The notes: a model not told the origin generated them from the sequence alone. Shown: positions 44,424 through 54,844, counted from the stretch's first letter. The stretch is DNA of 64,000 bases from Epichloe hybrida (GCA_019022495.1 JAFEKR010000027.1:657501-721500), one strand, 5' to 3'. Made by a program: numbers and translations.

Positions 44424-47400
44424 ATGGCAATGCTCGAGAGCAGTTCTCGTGATATCGAGGCCACCGCCGGCACCCCATGCCCCCCATGCCATAATCCGGG
44501 GCCTACGCTGCTGCCCGGGCCTATTGCTCACGCCATCAGTCTGGCAACTCGATCAACCTCCCTGGCTATCCGTGTAGGTTCCGTGGTCGGCTACTACAGT
44601 CTCGATGCTGCCAGATTCACGACAATGTCCAGTCTAGGACTGGCCCGCGGCTTGGTGGAGACTGTTTTAAGTCGAGCAGCCCGGGATTCCATGACGCTAT
44701 CAAGCTCAGATCTGAGTACCGCAGAGACGGAGACAATTCTCGAACGCAGCTTGGAGAGCCTCCATTTCGCTGTCACTCAAGTTGTCTTTTGGACCTCGGC
44801 AGGCTTTCGATTGACAGGAGCCACCATCTCAACTGCGTCTGAAGCGTCACAGTTGCTTCTGGGATCCTTTGATCAACTCTTTGGCTCTACCGAATCGTCC
44901 AGGGCTGTTGCAAGTATAATCACGCTGATTCGGAGAGAGTTTAACAATCCAGCGACTGGTGCCGGAGGAGAGAAGGTGGGCGTTTCGGACCTTGTGGTGG
45001 CCTTGAGCGCACTAGCCTACCTCCAAAGGGCCTCCAGACGGTCTGCTGTTGAAGAAGCGCGGCGGCAATCGCACGAAGAAGTCATTTGGGATGTTGTCGT
45101 GCTCAGCGACGGTGAGAGAATTGACGTTGACCACGGCCAAGATGAATCTGATGAGTCTCAACTTACTTCTGACGGTGCTTGTCGCCAAAACGAGCTTGGC
45201 CTGCGACATGGAGCAAACGACGATGACGAAGCCATCATGGAGCGACTCACGAATCACGTTACATCGAATCTCGACCCTGGAACTACTGTATCGATGTCGA
45301 ACTCGGTGTCCTCCGTGCAGACCATCACCGTCGATGTAAGCGGACCTCAGTTACTGTCGTTGCCTACACCCCCAGGCGCCGAGATCGTGGAGACGCGCGG
45401 TACTGCGAATTTGTCGGGAAACCGTCGCTCTTGGAACCTCGGCATGGATGGCGAAGATATTTACACTGTCGTCTACCGAATTCAACGGGACAAGCGGAGA
45501 ACCGCCACCCTCCGGGGCGAGGAAGAGGAAACGGGTCCCGCGGTCGCAGAGATTACGGACAATGCACCGGCCGTGACTCCTCATGTTCCGGCAGCAAAGA
45601 AGCCCTTAACGACACCGGAGCATCTCGATGTAGATGGCCGTCCCAAAGCAAAGGACCTCAGGCGCCCAGCTTCCACGCCTGCAAGCACAGTCACTTCGCC
45701 TCAAGCGGCGAGTCATTTCACCCCATATTCCGAACCCAAGTCCACCACCACCACCACCACCACATCGCAGACTCAAACCCATGCGTCCGTTCCTGAACCG
45801 GCAGCAAATGAAAAGAAGCAAAGAGCGCCGCCAACTGACCCACCCACGCGTGACTTGTCCTCGGACAAGAAGAAGCAGCAGACTACGGATTCTGGCAAGC
45901 GATCCTTGCCGAGAAAGAAGGGGGAAGCACTCGTAGGCGCGAAGAACTCGGAGAAGAAACCTGGTCTGAAAAGGGTCCTGAGGGAGAGCGGACAGTCATT
46001 ATCCAACATATGGAACAAGGAATCTTTGGAAACTGAGCCTCGCGCCACGACGAAGCAGCGGCCACAGTGGAAAGGGGCAGGGGCAGGGGCAACCACGACT
46101 TCAGAATCGTCGGGTAATGGATTAAAACCACCAGCAGGCCGTACTCAAGCGCAGCAGCACCACCAAACGCAGCGCAGTGCTCCCGCCCGGCGAGGTCAGA
46201 CACCGGAACCGTTTGCTCGTCCGTCGTCCAGAGCCAGCTATGTTTCCGTGCGCGAACGACGTCGAGATTCGATCGTTTCTCTGACAGATTCGTACTCACG
46301 AAGCGGTACGCGACCCTCATCGCCGACGATTTTTCGGACGGATTACTCAACCCAGGAGGCAACATCGCGGGCCTCTGGGGACGGCCACGCATTTACGTCT
46401 GTTCCACCATCGCCCCGTATCAAAGCCGGCCATCATGGCCAAAATCATCATCACCATCGCCGATCAACATCCCATGCTCCCAGTTTGTACAGTCTGGCCA
46501 CCAACGACTCCCAATCATCTTTGCTGCTAGCGTCATACTACCAAAAGAGTGCATACAATGCATCTGGCGCACTCGGCATTCTACGCAAAGAAGGGTTCGT
46601 GGATGGCACGTTTCCGGCTGGCCACTTGCTGCCGAACATGGCAAGATACATGCGATATTCGTCCGCATGTTACGGATCCCAGTTTATGAAACTCTTGGGC
46701 ATTTCCAAGGAACTTCCCGCCGGCCAAGTCTGGGACGGGACCCATCAGGATGTCCGTCACTTTGCGCACCACACCGAGTCACAGGATGGCAGCATACTTC
46801 TCGCGTCGTTTGTGGACCCCCAGGGCGGTTCTGATGCGACTGGTTCCACGGGGACCGGCGTGCCTTTGGTGCACTACATCTCGCTAGACCACGAAGCCAA
46901 GGCAGTCGTACTGGCCTGTAGGGGCACGCTGGGGTTTGAAGACGTCTTGGCCGACTTGACATGCGATTACGACAAGCTGCTATGGCGCGGCAGGGCGTAC
47001 CGGGTACACAAGGGAGTGCATGCTTCGGCCAGAAGATTGCTGTTCGGAGGCGACGGGCGCGTCCTGGTGACGCTCAAGGAAGCGCTGCTCGAGTTCCCAG
47101 ACTACGGCCTGGTGCTCTGTGGGCATTCGCTGGGAGGGGGTGTGACCTCGCTCTTGGGCGTCATGCTCGCAGAGCCCAACGCCGACGGCCCCGGCTTTGT
47201 CATTTCAGCCGAACCTCACTCGAAGCTTCTCACCCAAGGGCCCGGCGCGGATCACAAGTTCAGCGACGTTCGTCTTCCCCAGGGGCGACGGATCCACGTG
47301 TACGCCTACGGCCCCCCGGGCATCATGTCGTCGTCGCTGCGTAGAATCACGCGCGGCCTCATCACGACCGTGGTGCACGGAAACGACATCGTGCCGCATC

Positions 47401-47867
47401 TCTCACTGGGTGTTCTGCACGACTTTCGGGGCCTGGCTCTGGCGTTCAAGAAGGACGAGAACCGCACCAAGGCAGAGATCCGGCGCCGGATGTGGCAGGC
47501 GTTCCAAGGCCACCTGGCCGAGAAGTGGTATCAACCGACAACGACGTCTGCGGCGCCGGGAGAAGGCGACGAAGAATGGGTGTTGCCCATGTTACACGCC
47601 CTACGAGGCACCATGAAGGGGAAACGACTGGTCCCGCCGGGGGAGGTTTTTGCGGTGGAAAGCACGAGGGTGCTCAGGCGCGAGGCCTTTGTTCTGCAGG
47701 ACGAGGGGGCCATCGGTCGGCCCGCGCGGAGAGTCGTGCTCAAGTACATCACGGATGTGGAAGGGCGGTTTACCGAGATTCGGTTCGGCGCAGGCTTGTT
47801 GACGGATCATAGTCCGGCCAAGTACGAGGATGCGTTGAACAAGTTGAGGCTGGGGGTGGTGGAATGA
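44424..47867 (+). CDS. Large class-3 lipase, sn1-specific diacylglycerol-lipase type
   Basis: An intronless frame of 1147 aa. The N-terminal ~210 residues include hydrophobic helices (around SLAIRVGSVVGYYSL and FAVTQVVFWTSAGF) suggesting membrane attachment. A long disordered centre (~230-700) is rich in Ser, Thr, Pro and Lys, with a poly-Thr run encoded by an (ACC)n repeat. The lipase domain (~720-1050) contains RGTLGFEDVLADL (oxyanion side), the nucleophile elbow GHSLGGG with Ser902, and HGNDIVPHLS, whose Asp is the probable second triad member. This layout matches fungal DAG lipases, which cleave the sn-1 ester of diacylglycerol in lipid signalling or storage. The C-terminus is charged and folded. 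The length is normal for the fungal family. Confidence 0.88.
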   Translation: MAMLESSSRDIEATAGTPCPPCHNPGPTLLPGPIAHAISLATRSTSLAIRVGSVVGYYSLDAARFTTMSSLGLARGLVETVLSRAARDSMTLSSSDLSTAETETILERSLESLHFAVTQVVFWTSAGFRLTGATISTASEASQLLLGSFDQLFGSTESSRAVASIITLIRREFNNPATGAGGEKVGVSDLVVALSALAYLQRASRRSAVEEARRQSHEEVIWDVVVLSDGERIDVDHGQDESDESQLTSDGACRQNELGLRHGANDDDEAIMERLTNHVTSNLDPGTTVSMSNSVSSVQTITVDVSGPQLLSLPTPPGAEIVETRGTANLSGNRRSWNLGMDGEDIYTVVYRIQRDKRRTATLRGEEEETGPAVAEITDNAPAVTPHVPAAKKPLTTPEHLDVDGRPKAKDLRRPASTPASTVTSPQAASHFTPYSEPKSTTTTTTTSQTQTHASVPEPAANEKKQRAPPTDPPTRDLSSDKKKQQTTDSGKRSLPRKKGEALVGAKNSEKKPGLKRVLRESGQSLSNIWNKESLETEPRATTKQRPQWKGAGAGATTTSESSGNGLKPPAGRTQAQQHHQTQRSAPARRGQTPEPFARPSSRASYVSVRERRRDSIVSLTDSYSRSGTRPSSPTIFRTDYSTQEATSRASGDGHAFTSVPPSPRIKAGHHGQNHHHHRRSTSHAPSLYSLATNDSQSSLLLASYYQKSAYNASGALGILRKEGFVDGTFPAGHLLPNMARYMRYSSACYGSQFMKLLGISKELPAGQVWDGTHQDVRHFAHHTESQDGSILLASFVDPQGGSDATGSTGTGVPLVHYISLDHEAKAVVLACRGTLGFEDVLADLTCDYDKLLWRGRAYRVHKGVHASARRLLFGGDGRVLVTLKEALLEFPDYGLVLCGHSLGGGVTSLLGVMLAEPNADGPGFVISAEPHSKLLTQGPGADHKFSDVRLPQGRRIHVYAYGPPGIMSSSLRRITRGLITTVVHGNDIVPHLSLGVLHDFRGLALAFKKDENRTKAEIRRRMWQAFQGHLAEKWYQPTTTSAAPGEGDEEWVLPMLHALRGTMKGKRLVPPGEVFAVESTRVLRREAFVLQDEGAIGRPARRVVLKYITDVEGRFTEIRFGAGLLTDHSPAKYEDALNKLRLGVVE

Positions 47868-48552
47868 CGATACGAGTGAAGATGCCTTTTTTTTTTCATC
47901 CTTGATTCAATCTTTGCGCATAGACACACACGGGCGTCGGTGCAGAACAAACATGCAGAGCATGGCTTGGTGTAGAACGCATGTATCCAAGCACCTTTCC
48001 ACCTTTCCAAAACAAAAGGGCAATCCCGTGTCGCGCTCCAGGGAGATTCAGAGAGAGTCAGTCGCCCTCGTTCCCCCTCCAGCGGCACGGTACACCAAGA
48101 AACATTGATCCTCATTCACGCTCCTCGCCGTAGCACCGTCCCACGCCGACACAGTTTCATCTCGTGGTCCATCTCGACTTTCCTCAAGTCCAGGCCGCCC
48201 TCCAGCCGGCCGAGAGCCCCCAGCTGGATTGCGCGGGTTCGCCGATCAGAATCATGGGTCGGCGGCATGGCGAAGTGAGACATGCTGCATCCCTTTGGAT
48301 CAGGGGATTCTCTTTCGTCCTGGTCAAATGAACGGATCGTCTGTCTCCCTTGATTCGTACCCCCTGTGATTGATGAAATAGTTTTCCTTTGATACAGATT
48401 TCCTATTTTTCCCGCCACTCCTTTTTTTTTTCCCCATTCATACCTTCTTTTTTTCTTTTTAAAAAAAAAAATTATCCCACTCCAAACAAACAAAAGTCCC
48501 ATCTTCATCCTCCAACACGCTTAAAGAAGCCCCGAGATCGCAGCAGCTCCCC
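47868..48552. other. Intergenic region between lipase and secreted protein genes
   Basis: 3' region of the lipase, then a pyrimidine-rich promoter tract with T/C runs and an A10 stretch at 48421-48470 just before the next gene. No gene is seen. Confidence 0.5.
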
Positions 48553-49092
48553 ATGTTCTTCCTCCCCCTCCTCCTCACCCTCGCCAGCCAAGCCGTCTCC
48601 CGGCCCGCAGACAGGGTGTGCACCGCCCTGTCATCCAGGAGACTCGAATGGACCATCCGCGGCTTCGCCTTCGGCTCGTCAGAGCTCTTCACCACGCCCG
48701 CCCACCAGGCCGTCTCGCGGGGCGCGGCAAACTTCACGCTCGAGAACACGGCGCTGTCGTACCGGTTCCGGTGCGAGGCCGTCTCCGCCCGGGCGCCCGA
48801 TTACCTTTACGGCGACGACGTCTGGGACTGCGCCGCGGCCGCGCCCGGCGACACCTCGCGCTTCTCGTTTGATCGCCCGACGGGCGTGCTGCGCGTCGAG
48901 CAGGCGTGGGGGTGCGACAGGGACGGGAGCAGGTTCGAGGGCGTGGGCCAGGTGAGGCTCAATCTGGCCTGCGAGACGCGAAACTATGAGAACGAGCGCT
49001 GGGAGATGGGCCAGGTGTACAGCACGAGGGACGTGGTGTGTGCCGGGCCCGATGTGCCCGTCGTGATAGAGTATCTGAGCGGGACTGCCTAG
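48553..49092 (+). CDS. Small secreted six-cysteine protein of unknown function
   Basis: An intronless frame of 179 aa. Residues 1-16 are a strong signal peptide (MFFLPLLLTLASQAVS). The mature part has exactly six Cys in roughly even spacing, suitable for three disulfides, and a beta-rich pattern of alternating hydrophobic residues (FSFDRPTGVLRVEQAW). It has an N-glycosylation site (NFT). The shape resembles small secreted proteins of Hypocreales often listed as candidate effectors, but I do not recognise a domain. A pyrimidine-rich promoter precedes it, which often goes with high expression. Confidence 0.7.
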   Translation: MFFLPLLLTLASQAVSRPADRVCTALSSRRLEWTIRGFAFGSSELFTTPAHQAVSRGAANFTLENTALSYRFRCEAVSARAPDYLYGDDVWDCAAAAPGDTSRFSFDRPTGVLRVEQAWGCDRDGSRFEGVGQVRLNLACETRNYENERWEMGQVYSTRDVVCAGPDVPVVIEYLSGTA

Positions 49093-49137
49093 GGCTTTGG
49101 TCCCTTCATGAACGGACGACGCTGATGCGTGGTTTCT

Positions 49138-49191
49138 TCCTCCTCCTCCTCCTCCTCCTCCTTCTTCTTCTTCTTCTTCTTCTTCTTCTCT
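49138..49191 (+). repeat. (CCT)n-(CTT)n microsatellite
   Basis: About eight CCT units followed by about ten CTT units just downstream of the secreted six-Cys protein gene, in its 3' untranslated region. Confidence 0.9.
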
Positions 49192-49559
49192 CAAGATATT
49201 GTGTGCTATTGGTGGTCAAGGGGGGGTCGAGGCGATTTGTAACCTGGTTTTTTTGAAGAAGCCGTCCATGCGGTCGGTGGTCAAAGGTCGGAGAGCCGGC
49301 GTGACGGGACGGAATCTTGCCATGGAGAGATCTCGAGGTCTGCTCATTGTGGCGAGCACGCGCGTGGTAGTGTGGGCTCAGTCATGTATCCTGCTATGAT
49401 GAATGCTCGAGAGCGAAACAGCGTCTGGGTTCGGATAAACGTGATTATTGTCCCCGGGACTGCACGCAAGACAGACACAATTCAGCAGCCATCGAGCCCG
49501 TGGGAAATTCAATCAATAAATTCGTTAAATATGGGTTGCGGCGTCAAGAAAAGTCCCCG
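49192..49559. other. Short convergent 3' region
   Basis: Lies between the ends of the secreted-protein gene and the minus-strand hypothetical gene. No coding sequence or clear signal is seen. Confidence 0.45.
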
Positions 49560-50633
49560 TCAAATGAATGCTGGCTTGGTAAGAACACGGTATTCTACAT
49601 AGTCTTCGTCATCTATGGTGATGATGCAGCCCCTCGACACGTACTTCTGGGTAAACAGCCCCGTGTCCTTCCAGTCGTACCGGACGCCCCCATACGACTT
49701 TGACCCTCGCGCCGCTGGCAGGGCTGGCGGCGCCATTGTTGGTGCCCGTGGCGGTGCTGAAGCCCGTGGTGGTGGTGGTGGCGGTGGTGCTGGGACTGCC
49801 GACGCTGCAATTGGTGGTGGTGAAACAGTCCTCATGTGCGGCTGTATCACGCTATGCCAGTCTCTTCTTCTTCCGGAGCTCAACGCAGGCGGTGGTGCAG
49901 GGGCATGGGCATGAGCCGAGGGCTGTGGAGGTGCCGTCCCTGACTCCCGTGCCGGCACAGGAGGCGTTGAGCGGGCGGGGCGAATGGCAGTGAAGGAATT
50001 GGGTCGAATCATATGATCCTCAAGGCGAGCGTCTTCCGCCCGAACCTGAACCTGCGAGACGTTGACCTGAATCTCGGCCTCCGTCTTGGCCTCAATCTCG
50101 GGCTTCGCCTCGGCATCTGCCCCCGCCACCGTGACGTGCTCCAGCTGGGCGGTCTCACTTATCAGTCGCTTCTTCAACTTCCTCCGAGCCCTCCGCTCAT
50201 CCGCGCACTTCTCGCGAGCCCAGCGCAGGTTCCTTGGCCGCTCGCGGCTGTAGCTGGCCTCGGCAATCTGCTTGGCCAGCTCCACCGAGTTGAGTATGTT
50301 GGCGGCGATGTCCTGGCCCTCTTCTCCCTGGTCGATGTGGTGCTGGCGGACGCGGCAGTACTCCTTCATCTCCAGGCGGTTGAGGTGGCGGAGGTGAGGC
50401 TCCAGGACTACCTCGTCGTGGATGATCCAGCTGTCGCCGGGGGAGAGCAGGCTCTTGCACTGGATTGGGCGACCATCGCGGGTCTCCGAGACGACTTTGA
50501 AGCGAAGAGTGCCATCTCTGCTCAGGATGCCATAGACGGCATGTTGGTTTGGTTCCGGCTCGGTCGACTCTCGCCAGTAGCCGACCAGGATTCGTGAGGT
50601 GTCGGCTTGTCTCTTCCGCGCGGACTCGCGCAT
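49560..50633 (-). CDS. Hypothetical protein with conserved N-terminal domain and Pro-rich linker
   Basis: An intronless frame of 357 aa. Residues ~10-165 look folded: an opening RILVGYWRES(T/S)E segment, GTLRFKVV, a WIIHDEVVLEPHLRHLNRLEMKEYCRVRQ helix, and a basic helix (ERRARRKLKKR). I believe this N-terminal block is conserved in Hypocreales, but I cannot name it. Residues ~185-310 are Ala/Glu/Pro-rich linker with a run of eight Pro. The last ~45 residues form a second small conserved block (YDWKDTGLFTQKYVSRGCI...DDEDYVEYRVL). Nuclear localisation is likely from the basic helix. The promoter has a 10-bp tandem array 58 bp upstream of the start. Confidence 0.7.
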   Translation of the reverse strand: MRESARKRQADTSRILVGYWRESTEPEPNQHAVYGILSRDGTLRFKVVSETRDGRPIQCKSLLSPGDSWIIHDEVVLEPHLRHLNRLEMKEYCRVRQHHIDQGEEGQDIAANILNSVELAKQIAEASYSRERPRNLRWAREKCADERRARRKLKKRLISETAQLEHVTVAGADAEAKPEIEAKTEAEIQVNVSQVQVRAEDARLEDHMIRPNSFTAIRPARSTPPVPARESGTAPPQPSAHAHAPAPPPALSSGRRRDWHSVIQPHMRTVSPPPIAASAVPAPPPPPPPRASAPPRAPTMAPPALPAARGSKSYGGVRYDWKDTGLFTQKYVSRGCIITIDDEDYVEYRVLTKPAFI

Positions 50634-50690
50634 TGTGAAGTGAGGTGAAGGGAAGGGAAGCGGAGGAAAGTGAAGACCTCGGTGAGATGA

Positions 50691-50740
50691 TGGGAGGTGA
50701 TGGGAGGTGATGGGAGGTGACGGGAAGTGATGGGATAGGA
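50691..50740. repeat. Tandem array of five 10-bp units
   Basis: Units of type TGGGAGGTGA, with two diverged copies at the right end. It lies 58 bp upstream of the minus-strand hypothetical gene start. Confidence 0.85.
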
Positions 50741-51062
50741 TAGGATGCGATGAAACGCGGTGGTTGCTGTGCGCTCCAACAACAAGGCGAAGGTGTGAGT
50801 GTTTTTTTTTCTTCTTTTCTTTGTTTCCCGCCTGTCCCAGGTTGGGGGCTCGGTTGTTGGTCGCGAGGGGAGGGGTTTCCGAAAGAGAAGGAGAAGGTTG
50901 GTGTCACCATCTGGAAAGAAAAACGTTGGTGGTGCCGGAAGCTGGCTGGCCTGGCTGGCTGGCTGGGGGGTTGGCCGGGGGGGGGCGAGCGGGGTGTGCT
51001 TTTTCTGGTTTCTTGGGCCGCCGCGGGCGTGATCAATGAATGGGTTTGTTGGCTGTGCTGGA

Positions 51063-51120
51063 GCCAGCATCAGCCAGCATCAGCAAGCATCAGCACGCAT
51101 GAGCACGCATGAGCAAGCAT
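51063..51120. repeat. Tandem array of six 10-bp units
   Basis: Units of type CAGCATCAGC grading into CACGCATGAG; 10-bp period throughout. Confidence 0.82.
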
Positions 51121-51597
51121 GTGGTCAACTCCGTTACGGACTGCGTTCGCTCCCGCCCAAGCAATCAGCAATCAGCAGTCACAAATCACCAATCAGCGTA
51201 GCGTAGCGCTTGCTGGCACTGCCCGCAGGTGGAGGCCGGCCGGGGGCGTGACGCGTGGGGCGTGTGCGGGCAGCTGCTGCCACCCGCCTTCTTCATCCAT
51301 GTCTCCATCTTCTTCATCTCCATATGTATGTACTCAATCTTCAGGGCGCGCCAGGCCCCCCGGCAAAGTGATTCGCCGGCCTAGAGCACCCACCAGCCCC
51401 CACCCACCCGATAGCCAATCATGTGGGTGCACCGCTGCACCGGGCCATGTGCCTGCCAACCCACTGGCAAGGTCCAGATTGCTGTCCAGTCCAGCAGCCA
51501 AGCCAAGCCAGCCAGGCCAGGCGGCACCTGCCCGCTCGGGATACATACATGTACCTATGTACATGTACACATGTACATGTAGACCTTTGTTGTTGTG

Positions 51598-51655
51598 TGT
51601 GATGTGCGTTGATGTGCGTGTTGTGCGTGTTGCGTGTGATGTGCGTGATGTGTTG
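51598..51655. repeat. Degenerate TGTGCGTGATG repeat
   Basis: Imperfect GTGATGTGCGT-type units following a palindromic ATGTACATG cluster (51547-51583). Confidence 0.7.
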
Positions 51656-51669
51656 TTGTCACGTCAGGC

Positions 51670-51698
51670 CACACACACACACATACACACACACACAA
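51670..51698. repeat. (CA)n microsatellite
   Basis: About fourteen CA dinucleotides with one CATA interruption. Confidence 0.88.
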
Positions 51699-51984
51699 CA
51701 CCACATGAAGTGAGTGCAGCGCAGCCAACTCCAACCCCAAGCCCAACTTGCAAGTTTCGCATCGCTGATCGCTGCCTGACTGCTCTGCCTGCTCTGCCTG
51801 CATCAAGTTCCGAGGGGGTGTGAAACCCCGACGACTACTGCATGGCACCCGTCCCACCATCCACTTTTCCTTATGCCGAGTGATTTGGCAATTTGCCGAG
51901 CCAGAAATCTCCAGCTGGGCCAGATTTGATTGACGATTGACGAAAGTCGTGTCAGACCAGCAGCAGCAGCAACCAACACCGCCA

Positions 51985-52060
51985 GACTGGCTGGCTGACC
52001 GACCGGCTGACCGACCGACTGACCGACCGACTGACCGACTGACTGATTGACTGACTAACC
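51985..52060. repeat. (GACC/GACT)n tetranucleotide array
   Basis: About 17 tetranucleotide units alternating GACC and GACT, similar in unit to the repeat in the amylase intron. Confidence 0.85.
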
Positions 52061-53935
52061 GAAGTCACTGACTGAAATGGCAATTTGTCCACATTTTCGA
52101 CAGGCACTTGAAGAAAGAGAACGCGGAAGGAGGGCATCGTCGTCGCTCGTTCTCGTTCGTTCGCATCACTGCAGCGTCACGGGCCCCATCTCGCTCGTTC
52201 TTCATTCACAACGCGTGTGACTTGCTGTGACGGCCAACAACAAATATATGCATCTTCACACGATGCTCCCCTATCCACAAATTTCGTTTGCGTCGTAATC
52301 CGCCACCGCCATGGCTGGCCACTTATCGTCGGTCATGGTTGGCCGAACCCAGAGAGGTCAATCCGGCATGACGTCGAAAAGAGGCATGCCCCAGTTTGTA
52401 TCCCACGAAGCACACGGACAGTGAGCCGCCCGACCTTCAGGGTGCGACTCCTTCGAGAGATGCATCATGGCGTACAACCAGGTCTGCTACCGGCGCGGGC
52501 CGAGCAGCTGTGAAAAGGGTCACTCATGCCAGTCAGCTCCAACCCCAGGAGGATTTTCGATCAGACGGCGCCGGCGCCGGCAGTTTCTTCCCATTTTTAG
52601 TGGCGCAGATTTCTAGCTTCCGAACATGCATACCAATGTTGTGAAAGTCCAGATTCATTCCGTTTGAGACACAATGTTGGGTATAAACGCAATGGGAAAC
52701 ATTGGACGCCCGGCTCCTTACCCCATCGGTTCACGGCTGATGGTGACTCTCAGTCTGCCTCTGTGGGGTGAATCGAGGAAACGATTGTACGGATGATTCC
52801 GTCAGATTTTCCTGCAAGGTCTTCCCCACATCTCATTGGGGGGTCGGCATGGATCTTCAAGCAGATACCTGTGCCTACCTAGGTAGACAATAGGTAGACA
52901 ATGCTCCTCCTGCCATACGGGTTCCTATCCTGCTCGATCCTGCTTGTGCTTCCAGGTCATCCAAGGCAACGTGGAGCAAAGGTGCGATCATGGATTCAGT
53001 AGCGCTACATGTACTGTTTGCCGCCTCCACACCCTGCTCAGAAGTTTTGTTTACATTAAGAAGTTTCCTTTGGTATTTTTCCAAATGACCATTTGCAATC
53101 ACTGAACAAGATATTTAACCATTCCCTATGTTTCTCGCAGTTCGAGGGATAGATCCTTCGGTCAGCCTCCACCATTCATCATTCGGACGTCATGTCGAAT
53201 GAGATGAAACCATCTACCTGTTATCACGGTCCGGGTGTTCAAATAAACGGTTCTCAGGCGACGCAAACGTCATGTTTCTTGCACTTGCACATCTCGAACG
53301 AGACACGATACCTCCAGAACTGCTGGGGGCAAGCAGTTGCATCCTGTAGCAAACTCATGTTTACTGGAATCTTGGAGAACTCCTCAATCCCGGGACTATC
53401 GATAGTAAATCTCTTTCTGTCTCGGTATACCACCGGTGGTCAAGCGATCCAGTGCTCGACATGTACTGGTTTCCCATGGTTTGATATAAGCAAAACAATA
53501 CCATCAAGCATCGGATTGCTGTTCGTAGTCCGCCAACGTGCACTGCGGCTCTGACTTGCAAGACTACCCTGTAAAAAGGCAGATTACTTCGTGCATATAT
53601 TTATAAGGATGACGTGACATTGTCGGGGGGGTTGAGTTCTTGTAAGGTCCATCCACGCGTGAACCACCGGGAATTTGGTAGCGCCGCCTTTATCGACTTG
53701 TCGGGATTCATGTTGGCGAAATGGGCGAAACAAACCAAAGCATGTTAGGCACGGAGTCCTGGGCCCAAGGCGTAGACTCGCGACAATACGCATTCGGCTC
53801 CGCACGAGGAGAACATCATTCATGTTCCAAACACGTTAAAAAACTAAACATTAAATTGACTCTCTTGGAATCTCGGCTTACTTGACCGACTCGAGGCTCG
53901 GGCCATCGCAAACACCGACTGGCCTGCCCAACGTC

Positions 53936-54670
53936 CTAGTGGGCAGTCGTTGAGATTCGGCCATTGTCATCGTAGAATATCTCTTTGACCTTGGCGAATC
54001 GGACGTGGCCCACGCCTTTACTCAGTTCGCAACCATGATAAAAGAGACATGTTCTCCCCTCAAACTCCACAGCCGAATGATGCGTTTTCCGTCCCAGCAC
54101 CGGTTCGAGAATCTCCCGCCTCATGTGAACGGGCCCAAGGGGTTATTGCCAATTTGCATAACACAAGAAGTGCGTCTCGCAGTCGAATAAGTCAGGAAGT
54201 ACTTGCCTTTGTGCTCGTGCACCCACACTGCTTCGAAAAATCGCTCATCATGGTCGTCCGCAACGATGGGCTGATTTGTCTCTCGGATCCAGTATAGCGA
54301 GCTCATGAATGGTCCCTCGGGCTTGTCTGCCTCAGTCACACCAATGCGAAAAATACCCTCTCCATCCCGAGCAGGGAGATGCAGGTAATAGTTCCCATTT
54401 TTGAAACGCTGCGTCCGGATCCCATGGCTGTTTCGATTCCCAGGGAACATATTCCGTTCGGAGAACAACTCCTTGATCGGTTACTTCTCCTGGGGACGGG
54501 TGCAATACATCCAGGGAGAAAACATGATAATCAACCATATCATACGTCCGAATTATTCGCCTTTACTATTGGAAGCGAGGTCTGTCTCTCTGTCGTGCGA
54601 GGAATATATATATACCTTGTTGAACACGTGGGCAGATGGGTCTGCTGTGTCAGATGTGCGTGATCAAAGG
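53936..54670 (-). pseudogene. GH43-type beta-xylosidase/arabinofuranosidase pseudogene
   Basis: Minus-strand fragments in different frames line up as a short GH43 five-bladed propeller enzyme. From the 5' side: PLITHI (54670), ADPSAHVFN with the catalytic-base Asp (~54640), MVDYHVFSLDVLHPSPGE (~54535), PWESKQPWDPDAAF (~54440), GNYYLHLPARDGEGIFRIGV (~54400), a FFEAVW segment with the acid Glu (~54230), and GRKTHHSAVEFEG plus FYDDNGRI near the end (~53950). Lesions: an extra base after PLITHI, a TAA stop and shift before MVDYHV, an extra T in the GCGTTTCAAA stretch near 54405, and a shift with a TGA at about 54122. No start codon is retained. The intact family removes xylose or arabinose side chains from plant-type polysaccharides. 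Confidence 0.85.
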
Positions 54671-54767
54671 AGGCTGGAACGGATAATATTATGCGAAGCC
54701 TACAAATTCGGTAGATGTTTTGGTTGGCTTTACAAATAGTATTAGGAGGAGCTCTTGTAAGCAATTA

Positions 54768-54839
54768 TCCGGTATGGTGTAGTGGCTAACATCGCTCGCT
54801 CTCACCGAGCAGCCCAGGGTTCGATTCCCTGTACCGGAG
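54768..54839 (+). tRNA. tRNA-Glu (anticodon CTC)
   Basis: Acceptor stem TCCGGTA (54768-54774) pairs with TACCGGA (54832-54838), discriminator G. Anticodon stem GCTCG/CGAGC encloses loop CTCTCAC with anticodon CTC at 54801-54803. A box TGGTGTAGTGG and B box GGTTCGATTCC are intact. No intron. A T6 run follows (54845-54850). Confidence 0.95.
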
Positions 54840-54844
54840 ACATA

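Larger units (their letters stand above)
50634..53938. other. Long gene-poor region rich in simple repeats
   Basis: About 3.3 kb without a supportable gene. It has an unusual density of short tandem repeats: 10-bp arrays at 50691-50740 and 51063-51120, TGGC/GGCT patches near 50943-50970, ATGTACATG palindromes at 51547-51583, GTGATGTGCGT units at 51598-51655, (CA)n at 51670-51698 and a GACC/GACT array at 51985-52060. Short frames at 53192-53554 (plus) and 53361-53561 (minus) are not assignable. Confidence 0.5.

Noticed and set aside
53192..53561. Overlapping frames on both strands (120 and 66 aa)
   Set aside because: The minus-strand piece has a protein-like end, but I could not connect it with the GH43 remnant or any family.
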